A DNA stretch of 63,319 nucleotides from Paenibacillus sp. EZ-K15 (GCF_002573715.1 NZ_PDHM01000001.1:1-63319), one strand, 5' to 3'. Shown: positions 8,896-18,330, counted from the stretch's first letter. Notes: a model not told the origin generated them from the sequence alone. Numbers and translations: made by a program.

Positions 8896-9782
8896 GAAAT
8901 CTTGTGCAACAGAGTTATGCCGATCAGGGAGAGGGAAGCCCGGGTTCTCTGTATTTGGTGGCAACACCGATTGGTAATTTGGAGGACATGACCTATCGCG
9001 CTGTACGCATCCTCCAGGAATGCGATATTATTGCGGCAGAGGATACACGGCAGTCACGCAAGCTGTTGACCCATTTCGAAATTCCGGCTAAGCCGCTGTT
9101 TAGTTATCACGAGCATAATAAGGCGGCCAGCGGACCTGAAATTATACGTTATATAATAGAAGGAAAAAATGTGGCACTCGTCAGCGACGCCGGTCTGCCG
9201 GCGATTTCGGACCCTGGCAGTGATCTGGTTTCACTTGCGATTGAGGCGGGAATTTCGGTTATTCCGATCCCGGGGGCCAATGCCGCTCTTTCTGCCTTAA
9301 TCGTATCGGGTTTGCCGACCGAACGATTCACGTTTATCGGCTTTTTGCCGCGGGAGCGTAAAGATATCGTTGAGCAGCTGCAAGCTTTGCAATCGGCGCA
9401 GGGAACGCTATTATTTTATGAATCTCCGCATCGCGTGAAAAAGACGCTGGAGATCTTGCAGGAGGTACTGGGAAATCGGAAGGTGACCTTGGCTCGTGAA
9501 CTGACTAAACGCTATGAGGAATTCTTGCGCGGGAGCATTTCCGAATGCCTGGACTGGCTCGCGGAACATCCGCCGTTGGGGGAATATTGTTTGGTGGTGG
9601 AAGCCGGTAGTGCAGAAGAGGAGCTGAAGGAGAAAAATGCCTGGTGGCAGGAGCTTTCGCTGGAGGAGCATGTGGAACATTATGAGCGGGAAGGACTAAG
9701 CCGCAAGGATGCCATGAAAAAAACCGCGGGTGATCGCGGTGTATCGAAGCGGGATATCTATAATGCGCTCCTGACGGAGTAG
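8892..9782 (+). CDS. rsmI: 16S rRNA cytidine-1402 2'-O-methyltransferase RsmI
   Basis: Methylates C1402 of 16S rRNA in the ribosomal P site. The 296-residue protein has the tetrapyrrole-methylase fold: LYLVATPIGNLEDMTYRA near 20, AEDTRQSRKLL near 51, LVSDAGLPAISDPG near 97, and IPIPGANAALSALI near 123. The ATG overlaps the stop of trmN6 by four bases, indicating translational coupling. B. subtilis YabC is in the same place. Confidence 0.95.
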   Translation: MRNLVQQSYADQGEGSPGSLYLVATPIGNLEDMTYRAVRILQECDIIAAEDTRQSRKLLTHFEIPAKPLFSYHEHNKAASGPEIIRYIIEGKNVALVSDAGLPAISDPGSDLVSLAIEAGISVIPIPGANAALSALIVSGLPTERFTFIGFLPRERKDIVEQLQALQSAQGTLLFYESPHRVKKTLEILQEVLGNRKVTLARELTKRYEEFLRGSISECLDWLAEHPPLGEYCLVVEAGSAEEELKEKNAWWQELSLEEHVEHYEREGLSRKDAMKKTAGDRGVSKRDIYNALLTE

Positions 9783-9813
9783 TGATAATACTTAACTTGG
9801 TGCAGGGGGATAA

Positions 9814-9881
9814 CAAAATAGCCCCACAAAGTGGAGCCTATGCTTCGATGCTTATTCCAAATACTTTGCGGGGCCCCAAAA
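9814..9881. repeat. Hairpin-forming interspersed repeat, copy 1
   Basis: A 68-bp element between rsmI and abrB. Its reverse complement recurs at 60538-60606 with two substitutions and one single-base indel. Its ends, CCCCACAAAGT and ACTTTGCGGGG, are complementary apart from one position. No reading frame or transposase is linked to it. A further transcription terminator or a small interspersed palindromic element are both possible. Confidence 0.85.
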
Positions 9882-9945
9882 CCAATAAATGAGACTAAAG
9901 AATGGCTTACGCTTCGCTGAAAACTTATAAATTGTCTTTAATCTC

Positions 9946-9987
9946 AAAAAAAGACCCTCCTGCGGCCGGGTTCATAGCCGAGGAAGG
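9946..9987 (-). terminator. Terminator of abrB (minus strand)
   Basis: Read on the minus strand, CCTTCCTCGGC pairs imperfectly with GCCGCAGGAGGG around a 10-base loop, and is followed by TC and seven T residues (A-run at 9946-9952 on +). It lies 67 bp beyond the abrB stop. Confidence 0.6.
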
Positions 9988-10053
9988 CACCAAGGAGATA
10001 TGAAAAAGGTTAGAATTAACAAAATGTAATAATGCTATTATATACTAAAAATC

Positions 10054-10308
10054 TTAATTTGTCACAGGTGTAGGGATTTCCGAGATACATTCATGGCAAA
10101 CAATTTTACCTTTGAAGTAAGTGACATTCTCAGCGTTACCACAGAAGATGCAGGCAGGCTCATATTTCTTAAGCATGATGCGTTCGCCGTCTACATAAAT
10201 CTCCAATGCATCTTTCTCACCAATTCCGAGCGTACGGCGTAATTCGATCGGAATGACGACCCGTCCAAGCTCATCGACTTTCCTTACAATTCCTGTTGAT
10301 TTCATCAT
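10054..10308 (-). CDS. abrB: Transition-state regulator AbrB
   Basis: An 84-residue DNA-binding repressor that holds stationary-phase and sporulation genes off during growth. The N-terminal swapped-hairpin domain (MKSTGIVRKVDELGRVVIPI, ELRRTLGIGEKDALEIYVDG) is almost identical to B. subtilis AbrB over residues 1-45. The C-terminal half is different: CIFC at about 53-56 and CHEC at 71-74 look like a zinc ribbon in place of the B. subtilis oligomerisation helix. Two adjacent ATGs are possible starts. The gene is on the minus strand and divergent from the HD gene; a sigma-A promoter and a Spo0A box precede it. Confidence 0.94.
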   Translation of the reverse strand: MMKSTGIVRKVDELGRVVIPIELRRTLGIGEKDALEIYVDGERIMLKKYEPACIFCGNAENVTYFKGKIVCHECISEIPTPVTN

Positions 10309-10351
10309 AACTTATAAATGCCCCTCTCGCCATAATTTAAAAAAGTCATAA

Positions 10352-10358
10352 TTCGACA
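10352..10358 (-). promoter_or_regulatory. Spo0A box in the abrB leader
   Basis: TTCGACA on + is TGTCGAA on the minus strand, the core 0A box. It falls about 17 bases after the predicted abrB transcription start, where Spo0A~P represses abrB in B. subtilis. Confidence 0.6.
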
Positions 10359-10381
10359 TAGTTCTAGTTTTTATGTTATTT

Positions 10382-10410
10382 ATAGTACCAACGATTCCCA
10401 AAACAGTCAA
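10382..10410 (-). promoter_or_regulatory. Sigma-A promoter of abrB
   Basis: On the minus strand TTGACT (10410-10405), 17-bp spacer, TACTAT (10387-10382). The transcript would begin near 10375, giving a leader of about 65 nt. Confidence 0.7.
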
Positions 10411-10513
10411 CCTATATTTTTGAAAAATCGGAACCTATTTACGAAAGTATAGTGAACAAAACCCTTATATAGCAACGTAATTACCATAATAGAACCAATT
10501 ATTGCTGCGTTTT

Positions 10514-10578
10514 TTGATTTGTCGATTTGGAAAGCGTAATTTTCCCTTATTCGACATGGTTCGACATCAGATGTCAAA
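10514..10578 (+). promoter_or_regulatory. Possible promoter with tandem Spo0A boxes, HD gene
   Basis: TTGATT (10514-10519), 17 bp, TAATTT (10537-10542) is a plausible sigma-A promoter. TTTGTCGAT (10518-10526) lies in the spacer. Two exact TTCGACA heptamers, 10 bp apart (10550-10556 and 10560-10566), and TGTCAAA (10572-10578) follow the predicted start. This tandem layout resembles the B. subtilis abrB control region. Confidence 0.5.
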
Positions 10579-10630
10579 AGAAGTGTTTATCGGCTAAAAC
10601 CCAATCGAAACGATAAGGAGTTGAGATGGA

Positions 10631-11920
10631 ATGCATTCACCAATTTCGGAAGAAAAAGTGTTTAAGGATCCCGTCCACAATTATATTCATGTGCAAGACG
10701 ACATCATCTGGCGATTAATCGATACCCCGGAATTCCAGCGGCTCCGCCGGGTTAGACAGCTTGGGACCTCTTTTCTGACCTTTCACGGGGCCGAACACAG
10801 CCGATTCTCCCATTCACTGGGAGTCTATGAAATTACGAGAAGAATCATCTCTCAATTCGAACGGAGGGGGTATTCCGATTGGCCTGCCGAGGAAAGGCAA
10901 GTTGCGCTCTGCGCGGCTCTGCTGCATGATTTGGGGCATGGCCCTTTTTCTCATTCTATAGAAGAAGCTTTTCATATGAATCACGAGGATTGGACATGCC
11001 GGATCCTGCTCGGGGATACTTGCGTCAATCAGGTACTGCGAGAGCTCGGAGCGGATTTCCCCGAGAAAGTGGCTTCCGTGATTAACAAAACCTACGATAA
11101 GCCGATTGTGATAAATCTGGTCACTAGTCCGCTGGATGCAGACCGGATGGATTATTTGCTAAGGGATGCGTATTATACGGGAGTTAATTATGGAACGATT
11201 GATATTGACCGGATCTTGCGGATGCTGCGGCCATACCGCGATCGGGTCGTTGTGAAGGAATCGGGCATGCACGCAGTGGAGGATTACCTGATGTCACGGT
11301 ATCAGATGTACTGGCAGGTATATTTTCATCCCGTCACCCGAAGCTCCGAGATCATCCTGCGCCAAATCTTTCGTCGGGCAAAGGAACTGCATGACAGCGG
11401 ATATGCTTTTCGGTTCATGGTCGAACCGCTTCCTGCGTTGTTTGCGGGCCATATTGACGTGAATCAATACCTGCGTCTGGATGAAGCCCTGATCCAAACG
11501 GCCTTTCTGCAATGGACGGAGGAGGAAGACAAGCTTCTTAGCGAATTATGCGGTCGTTTCATGCACCGAAAGCTCTACAAATATGTAGAAATCGACAATA
11601 TTGATCTGGAAACCATCGACGGGATACGCCAAGCGTTCCGTGCCGTGGGATTACATCCGGAATATGACCTGGAGATTGATTTTCCAACCGATCTTCCTTA
11701 TGATAAAGTTCATTCCGATATGCCGCTTAACGAGAAACAGATTCTGCTTCTGGATCGGCATGATGAGCTGAAGGAAATCTCGGAGGTATCCGATATTGTA
11801 CGCTCGATCAGCGGTATTCATAAAGGACGGTACCATCTTTATTATCCGGAAGAGAAAGTGACTCCGCTGCTGGCTCAGATGCCGGAGAAGATAGCCGGTG
11901 TTTTTAAACAACAACATTAA
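10631..11920 (+). CDS. HD-domain phosphohydrolase (YwfO/dNTPase-like)
   Basis: A 429-residue metal-dependent phosphohydrolase of the HD superfamily, close in layout to B. subtilis YwfO (433 residues), a nucleoside triphosphate phosphohydrolase. The metal ligands are H61 (HSRFSHSLG), H99-D100 (LLHDLGHGPFSH) and an aspartate in the LDADRMDYLLRDA segment near 169-180. The substrate is not certain from sequence. AAGGAG lies 10 bases before the ATG. It is divergent from abrB and occupies the place of metS in B. subtilis. Spo0A-like boxes upstream suggest control in the transition phase (inference). Confidence 0.85.
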   Translation: MHSPISEEKVFKDPVHNYIHVQDDIIWRLIDTPEFQRLRRVRQLGTSFLTFHGAEHSRFSHSLGVYEITRRIISQFERRGYSDWPAEERQVALCAALLHDLGHGPFSHSIEEAFHMNHEDWTCRILLGDTCVNQVLRELGADFPEKVASVINKTYDKPIVINLVTSPLDADRMDYLLRDAYYTGVNYGTIDIDRILRMLRPYRDRVVVKESGMHAVEDYLMSRYQMYWQVYFHPVTRSSEIILRQIFRRAKELHDSGYAFRFMVEPLPALFAGHIDVNQYLRLDEALIQTAFLQWTEEEDKLLSELCGRFMHRKLYKYVEIDNIDLETIDGIRQAFRAVGLHPEYDLEIDFPTDLPYDKVHSDMPLNEKQILLLDRHDELKEISEVSDIVRSISGIHKGRYHLYYPEEKVTPLLAQMPEKIAGVFKQQH

Positions 11921-12015
11921 CCTAGAGGAATAGTCAATGCTTGGTACATCTGCAATTTACCCAGCTAATGGAAGATATACGACACAGAAACGACAGGAAG
12001 GAGAGTGTGGATCTT

Positions 12016-12780
12016 ATGTTGTTCGACACGCACACTCATATGGACGCTCCCCAATTCGACGAAGACCGGGAGGAAGCAATTCAGCGGGCGCTTGAAGCCG
12101 GCGTGACCCGGATGATCAATATCGGATTTAACCGGGAGACGATCCCGACTACGATGAAGCTGGCAGAGACTTATGATTTTATATATGCGGCAGTGGGCTG
12201 GCATCCTGTAGATGCGATTACCATGGAGGATCAGGACCTGGATTGGATCGCCTCTTTATGCAGTCATGAGAAAGTGGTGGCTATTGGAGAGATCGGCCTG
12301 GACTATCATTGGGATACGTCTCCGAAAGAAGTGCAGCACCGAGTGCTTCGGCGTCAGATCGGACTTGCCCGGGAACTGAACATGCCGATTGTCATTCATA
12401 ATCGGGATGCGCATGAAGATATCATCAAAATTTTACGGGAGGAAAAGGCCTCCGAAGTGGGCGGTGTCATGCATTCCTTCTCCGGAAGCTGGGAAACGGC
12501 CAAAATATGTCTCGATATGGGATTCCATATTTCATTTGGCGGGCCGATTACCTTCAAGAATGCAAAGCAGCCCAAAGAGGTATTGGCGCAGGTTCCGCTG
12601 GATCGATTATTGATCGAAACGGACTCCCCTTACCTGACGCCTCATCCCTTCCGTGGGAAACGAAATGAGACCGCTTATGTGAAATTGGTGGCGGAGACCG
12701 CAGCCGAGATTAGAGGGTTGTCTTATGAGGAATTGGCCCAAATTACCACCAAAAATGCACTGGAACGATTTGGTATTTAA
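12016..12780 (+). CDS. tatD: TatD family metal-dependent DNase (YabD)
   Basis: A 254-residue TIM-barrel hydrolase of the TatD family, thought to be a metal-dependent deoxyribonuclease. Metal ligands visible: DTHTHMD at the N-terminus, GEIGLDYHW near 92-100, IHNRDAHED near 127, MHSFSGSW near 154 and ETDSPYL near 203. The frame is open upstream, but the ATG at 12016 begins at the family start (MLFDTHTHMD) and AAGGAG is at 11998-12003. It is followed by a riboswitch region instead of running directly into yabE. Confidence 0.92.
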   Translation: MLFDTHTHMDAPQFDEDREEAIQRALEAGVTRMINIGFNRETIPTTMKLAETYDFIYAAVGWHPVDAITMEDQDLDWIASLCSHEKVVAIGEIGLDYHWDTSPKEVQHRVLRRQIGLARELNMPIVIHNRDAHEDIIKILREEKASEVGGVMHSFSGSWETAKICLDMGFHISFGGPITFKNAKQPKEVLAQVPLDRLLIETDSPYLTPHPFRGKRNETAYVKLVAETAAEIRGLSYEELAQITTKNALERFGI

Positions 12781-12989
12781 CGAAAAAGAGAGCAAAAGCG
12801 ATGAAAAAGGGAGCAATCGCGATTAATTAAAGTTTTTTAATCAGAAAAGGCGTCAATATTACAATATTTTAACCTTTTACATGAGAAAATGTGGTTGAAT
12901 GTTGCTTTACAACCTGCATGTAAACAGGATATCATCTTTTCAGTGATAAGAAGCTGCGATGTGCAGATCGTAGCCGAATATTTCATGAA

Positions 12990-13197
12990 CCGTCTCGCTT
13001 AATCTCCGGAATTCTGGAGAACGGGGGAACCGATACCGCCGTGCATATTGGTCTGAATGCACGCAGCTGTATTTGATTTCTTTTTCGGGTCTTTGGGGTG
13101 AATTTGAAGGATCTCGCCATGAGCGGGTATCCGGATCTAGGGCGTCTCTCTTACGTCCGAACCCGACAGCTAACTCCGTAAGCGAAATAAGAGGGGA
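12990..13197 (+). ncRNA. Cyclic-di-AMP riboswitch (ydaO/yuaA class)
   Basis: The aptamer blocks of the ydaO/yuaA class appear in order: TCGCTTAATCTCC (12994-), ACGGGGGAACC (13020-), TTGGGGTGAATT (about 13092-), GGATCT and a GTCCGAACCCGACAGCTAAC block (from about 13155), and the closing CGTAAGCG that pairs with the opening CGCTTA. Members of this class bind c-di-AMP and usually switch transcription off. A terminator-like hairpin follows at 13236-13287, then yabE. A minus-strand frame across the aptamer is not a gene. Confidence 0.88.
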
Positions 13198-13235
13198 AAT
13201 CTCGTGCATACCATTTCCATGATTCTAATCATCAG

Positions 13236-13287
13236 GAAGCCACGTTAGAGCCTCTAGTACTCTTTCATTGGCTTTCTTTTATTTTTG
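13236..13287 (+). terminator. Expression-platform terminator of the riboswitch
   Basis: AAGCCA (13237-13242) pairs with TGGCTT (13269-13274), with an inner AGAG/CTCT stem, followed by a T-rich tract to 13287. The position after the aptamer and before yabE fits a ligand-dependent terminator. Confidence 0.65.
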
Positions 13288-13471
13288 AATAATGGAGAAG
13301 GGATCATCATACTCTTGGTAAACAAGGGGTGGTGGTAGATGGACGAAATGACGGGAATTGACGCAGGGTGTAGATAGATAGCAGGGCGCCTTGTGAGAAA
13401 AATTGCTATAGTCACGTCAAATGCATTCATGCGTTTACCTAGACGGCGGGACTATGAAGGAGGATGGAATA

Positions 13472-14659
13472 GTGGGCATTTTTCAACCTGAAGAAACCCA
13501 TGAATCACAATCATCCAGCATGTCTTACGCATTGAGATGGAAGCATGACAATTTGCGTCAACTGATGTTGCTCGGTGCCATGGGTGCCGTTACGGTATCA
13601 CTTCTCATATCGTTGGTCGTACATGATCAGGCAGGCAAGGAGGTTCAGCTTGTCGTCGATGGTCGTGTCACCACAGTAGAAACACGTGGATCATTGCTGC
13701 AGGAATTGCTGGATGAGCAAGCGATCACGTTGAGTCCTCAGGATCAGATTTCGATGCCTTTAAACGGTGCGATCCAGGATGGAGATCGGATCATCATTGA
13801 ACGGGCAATTCCAGTTAAAGTTACAGTAGGCAGCACAACTAAAACCATATTTACATCCCAGGATACGGTTGATCATGTACTTAAAGAGGCTGGTATTACG
13901 ATCCAGGGTGAAGATATAGTACAACCGGCACAGAATACGAAGCTGACCAGCAATATGAATATCCATGTCGTTCGCGTCACGAAACAAAAAGTTAAGGAGA
14001 CGGAAGACCGGGAATTCCGTGTGATCAAAACAGCCGACCCATCGCTTGAAAGAGGGGATAACCGCGTGATTCAGCGGGGCGAGTCCGGTCTCATGGTGAA
14101 CCATTATGAGAAGGTCTACCACAATGGCAAGCTGGTTTCGAAGACGAAGGTCTCCCAAAAAGTCGAGCGCAGAACGAAAGATAAAATTATTGCCGTAGGC
14201 ACGAAAAAGGTGGAGAAGCCCGTCATTGTTCAGGCGGCAGCCACCGATGTGAAAGCCACACCGGCCAAATTGTCCGGCACGAAGAAAGTAACGACCGCCA
14301 AGGCTGTTGAGAACAACGTGGTTTCTCGGGCAGGCGTTGATTTTAAATACAACAAGGTATTGAACAATGTGTCGATGACGGCGTATTCTTCTGAGCAACA
14401 AGGAATCGGTACACGCACTGCATCCGGCACACGCGTTACAGAAGGGCGCACCATCGCCGTTGACCCTAATATCATCCCGATCGGATGGTGGGTCTATATC
14501 GAAGGCATTGGCTTCCGTCGTGCAGAAGATACGGGCGGGGCCATCAAAGGCAACAAAATCGATGTTTATTATGATTCACTCAAATCAGCCACGAGTTTTG
14601 GCCGGAAGAGCGGCCGCACCGTTTATGTGATCGGTCCGGTTAAACCTGAATTGAACTAG
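13472..14659 (+). CDS. yabE: YabE-like cell-wall protein with DUF348, G5 and 3D domains
   Basis: A 395-residue envelope protein of the Rpf/Sps cell-wall remodelling group. It has a signal-anchor (about 31-50), two DUF348 repeats (about 55-105 and 110-160), a G5-like domain (about 165-240), a Lys/Thr/Ala-rich linker and a C-terminal 3D domain with the aspartates in AVDPNIIPIG, AEDTGGA and IDVYYDS. The 3D domain is a double-psi barrel found in lytic transglycosylases. The GTG at 13472 is chosen because AAGGAGG ends 8 bases before it; a longer ATG start at 13421 has no site. The c-di-AMP riboswitch upstream probably lowers expression when c-di-AMP is high. Confidence 0.9.
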   Translation: MGIFQPEETHESQSSSMSYALRWKHDNLRQLMLLGAMGAVTVSLLISLVVHDQAGKEVQLVVDGRVTTVETRGSLLQELLDEQAITLSPQDQISMPLNGAIQDGDRIIIERAIPVKVTVGSTTKTIFTSQDTVDHVLKEAGITIQGEDIVQPAQNTKLTSNMNIHVVRVTKQKVKETEDREFRVIKTADPSLERGDNRVIQRGESGLMVNHYEKVYHNGKLVSKTKVSQKVERRTKDKIIAVGTKKVEKPVIVQAAATDVKATPAKLSGTKKVTTAKAVENNVVSRAGVDFKYNKVLNNVSMTAYSSEQQGIGTRTASGTRVTEGRTIAVDPNIIPIGWWVYIEGIGFRRAEDTGGAIKGNKIDVYYDSLKSATSFGRKSGRTVYVIGPVKPELN

Positions 14660-14724
14660 ACGCATGAATTCCAATTTACAATGCCATTCTAATGCTATAC
14701 TATTTAGCTTATAATATATAATGA

Positions 14725-14760
14725 TGAAGAAGAGGGAATATTTCCTCTTCTTTTGTTTTG
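14725..14760 (+). terminator. Terminator of yabE
   Basis: GAAGAAGAGG and CCTCTTCTT arms around AATATT, followed by TTTTGTTTTG. Confidence 0.85.
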
Positions 14761-14845
14761 TTAAGAACGGAGTATATAGAGCTAAGATGGTTGAATCTAA
14801 AGTTGTACAAGCGTGGCTTTGCTTGGGAAGGAAGAGAACAAACGC

Positions 14846-16278
<1,433 letters not shown>

Positions 16279-16344
16279 TACAGCCATTAGAGAGCCCATA
16301 GGGCCCGCGAAGGTCTCAACGCGATAAATTGATGTTTCGCAAGA

Positions 16345-16372
16345 ACCAATAGTCACAGTGGCCCATACCATA
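16345..16372 (+). promoter_or_regulatory. Possible sigma-K promoter of yabG
   Basis: ACC near 16345-16347, 16 bp, then CATACCATA (16364-16372), which fits the sigma-K -10 pattern CATAnnnTA. B. subtilis yabG is sigma-K dependent. The predicted start would lie very close to the ribosome binding site, so the assignment is weak. Confidence 0.35.
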
Positions 16373-16391
16373 GGGTAGGGGTGATGTTGTG

Positions 16392-17294
16392 ATGAACTTG
16401 GGAGACTTGGTCGTTCGTAAATCCTACGGCGGCGATGTAACGTTCCGGGTAGAAGGCATGCGGCAAAATAATAATATCGTCATCAAAGGGACGGAATTCC
16501 GGTTACTGGCCGATGCTCCCGTTGATGATCTGGTCACGGTCCCGCATCCCACCTTAAGCGAACGAACAAAGCAGGCACAGATCAAAGCCAATGAGTCGCT
16601 GGACCGCCTGCAGAAGCACAGACAGGAGCAGAGCGAGCGTCAACTGGCCAGCCTGCGCAATATCGAAGGCGGCCAGCTTGCGGATAAAGGATATTTTGAC
16701 GTCCCAGGCAAGGTGCTGCATTTGGATGGGGATCCCCAATACCTGAAGAAGAGTTTGACCTTGTACAATCAGCTTCGGGTCCCAGCGGAAGGCCATTATA
16801 TCAATGAGTCGGGGATGGCCGATTCATTATATCGTCTTCTTCCGCGGGTAAGACCTGATATCGTGGTGATTACAGGTCATGATGGAGTTCTGAAGAGACG
16901 ACAGCCATACGATTTATATAGCCTGGACAGCTATAAGAATTCACACAACTTCGTCACGGCCATTCAGGTAGCGCGTCAATATGAGCGGAATTTGGATTCC
17001 CTGATCATCGTGGCCGGAGCGTGCCAATCGCATTTTGAAGCGCTGCTGCAGGCGGGAGCCAATTTTGCCAGCTCGCCAGGGCGAATCCTCATCCATGCGC
17101 TGGATCCCGTCTACGTTGCCGCTAAGGCAGCCTATACGTCAGTCAGGGATACCGTCAACATCCATGATGTCGTTCATCATACGATCAGCGGCAGCCAGGG
17201 CGTGGGCGGAATCGAGACGAGAGGCAGCTACCGGATCGGTCTGCCCAAGCTGCAGGATTTGTCCACGTTGAAGGTTACGCCTTCGGTCAGTTAG
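16392..17294 (+). CDS. yabG: Sporulation-specific cysteine protease YabG
   Basis: A 300-residue protease that trims spore coat proteins in the mother cell. Family features: the N-terminal LGDLVVRKSYGGDVTFRVEG barrel, the DIVVITGHDGV segment near 157, SYKNSHNFV near 180, GACQSHFEALLQAGANFASSP near 218, and DTVNIHDVVHHTISG near 257. GGGGTG at 16377-16382 lies 9 bases before the ATG at 16392; a GTG directly before it is also possible. It follows rsmA after 113 bp and has its own terminator. Confidence 0.93.
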   Translation: MNLGDLVVRKSYGGDVTFRVEGMRQNNNIVIKGTEFRLLADAPVDDLVTVPHPTLSERTKQAQIKANESLDRLQKHRQEQSERQLASLRNIEGGQLADKGYFDVPGKVLHLDGDPQYLKKSLTLYNQLRVPAEGHYINESGMADSLYRLLPRVRPDIVVITGHDGVLKRRQPYDLYSLDSYKNSHNFVTAIQVARQYERNLDSLIIVAGACQSHFEALLQAGANFASSPGRILIHALDPVYVAAKAAYTSVRDTVNIHDVVHHTISGSQGVGGIETRGSYRIGLPKLQDLSTLKVTPSVS

Positions 17295-17348
17295 CTCATA
17301 TTGCGTTCTAAAAGAGGCGTATCGGCCGTTGGAGAAAGAACCGAGAAG

Positions 17349-17372
17349 AACCCCACAAGTTGGGGTTTTTTT
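17349..17372 (+). terminator. Terminator of yabG
   Basis: AACCCC and GGGGTT arms around ACAAGTT with seven T residues from 17366. Confidence 0.8.
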
Positions 17373-17484
17373 ATTTTTTGTTTCAATTCTTTAAGAAAGT
17401 TGTCAAAAAAAATACATAAAGCTTGTCAATTTAGCGCATATTAAAGCAAATGCACACGAGAAATACAGGGTCAAAAAAAATACG

Positions 17485-17514
17485 TTGACAATATATTTTT
17501 GATGCTGATATAAT
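17485..17514 (+). promoter_or_regulatory. veg promoter P1 (sigma-A)
   Basis: TTGACA (17485-17490), 18-bp spacer, TATAAT (17509-17514). Both elements match consensus exactly, and the surroundings are very AT-rich. Confidence 0.85.
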
Positions 17515-17527
17515 TAATGTTTTTGAA

Positions 17528-17556
17528 TTGACAAATGACTGAATCTTTTGTATAAT
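17528..17556 (+). promoter_or_regulatory. veg promoter P2 (sigma-A)
   Basis: TTGACA (17528-17533), 17-bp spacer, TATAAT (17551-17556): both hexamers and spacing are exact consensus. It lies 14 bp after P1, giving two strong promoters in tandem, in keeping with the known strength of the B. subtilis veg promoter. Confidence 0.9.
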
Positions 17557-17583
17557 GGACAAGGAAAGAGGTGGTCGTCGACA

Positions 17584-17859
17584 ATGGCTAAAAACGCGCT
17601 GTTGGAAATCAAACGCAGTCTCGATGCCCATTTAGGGCAAAAAATTACGCTTCGGGCTAACGGTGGCCGTCGGAAGACCGTCGAGCGTACTGGTGTTTTG
17701 GAAGAAACGTACCCTTCTGTTTTCATTGTGAAGCTGGATCAAGACCAGCAAACTTTTAAACGTGTGTCCTACAGTTATGCCGATATTCTGACCGAAACCG
17801 TGGAAATCATGGTAACCGGTGATGACAACGAGATGCGAATCACCTATATCAAGTCATAA
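17584..17859 (+). CDS. veg: Veg protein
   Basis: A 91-residue cytoplasmic protein, highly expressed in Bacillales and reported to promote biofilm formation in B. subtilis; its biochemical role is unclear. The core [39 protein letters not shown] and [16 protein letters not shown] is nearly identical to B. subtilis Veg. The ATG at 17584 has AAAGAGGTGG 7 bases before it. The gene is monocistronic, between two tandem promoters and a terminator. Confidence 0.96.
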   Translation: MAKNALLEIKRSLDAHLGQKITLRANGGRRKTVERTGVLEETYPSVFIVKLDQDQQTFKRVSYSYADILTETVEIMVTGDDNEMRITYIKS

Positions 17860-17877
17860 CGATATGTCATGAGAGAG

Positions 17878-17908
17878 CAGTCTCCACTAACAGGGAGACT
17901 GTTTTTTG
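17878..17908 (+). terminator. Terminator of veg
   Basis: CAGTCTCC and GGAGACTG arms, eight-base loop, six T residues. Confidence 0.85.
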
Positions 17909-18091
17909 TTGCCATCGATCCGGGGAATGACAAGCGGGGGTTGAACATATACTAAGGCTGCGCGAGGCCTTCTTCATTCGTTTCATATGCGGTGAAGGAG
18001 GTTAAGCTAGCAGGGGTTCGTAAAAGGCCACTGCATCGCGCCGGATGCTGTTCATGCCATACTCAATACATTTTCCAAGGAGGCGGGATTG

Positions 18092-18274
18092 ATGAGCAGG
18101 AGAAGACGAAGCATTATGTCCGATCAATTGAAGACCGAATTGGCTAAGGAATTGGGGTTCTACGATACCGTGGAAAAAGAAGGCTGGGGAGGCATTAAGG
18201 CCAAGGATGCCGGCAACATGGTAAAGCGGGCGATTGAGCTCGCCGAGCGGGCAGCCAGCAAATCCGATCTGTAA
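18092..18274 (+). CDS. sspF: Small acid-soluble spore protein SspF
   Basis: A 60-residue alpha/beta-type SASP made in the forespore; such proteins coat and protect spore DNA. The sequence [19 protein letters not shown] and [19 protein letters not shown] aligns with B. subtilis SspF almost throughout. AAGGAGG at 18077-18083 lies 8 bases before the ATG at 18092. No convincing sigma-G promoter was found: CATACTC (18058-18064) could be a -10 but lacks a -35 at the right spacing. Confidence 0.95.
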   Translation: MSRRRRSIMSDQLKTELAKELGFYDTVEKEGWGGIKAKDAGNMVKRAIELAERAASKSDL

Positions 18275-18293
18275 GAGAAAGACCATAACGCGG

Positions 18294-18330
18294 CAGGGGC
18301 TTCCGGTTAAGCGGAAGCCCCTGTTTGTTT
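18294..18330 (+). terminator. Terminator of sspF
   Basis: An 11-bp perfect stem, CAGGGGCTTCC and GGAAGCCCCTG, followed by TTTGTTT. Confidence 0.85.

Noticed and set aside
12940..13209. 89-residue minus-strand frame upstream of yabE
   Set aside because: It coincides with the conserved c-di-AMP riboswitch aptamer on the + strand.
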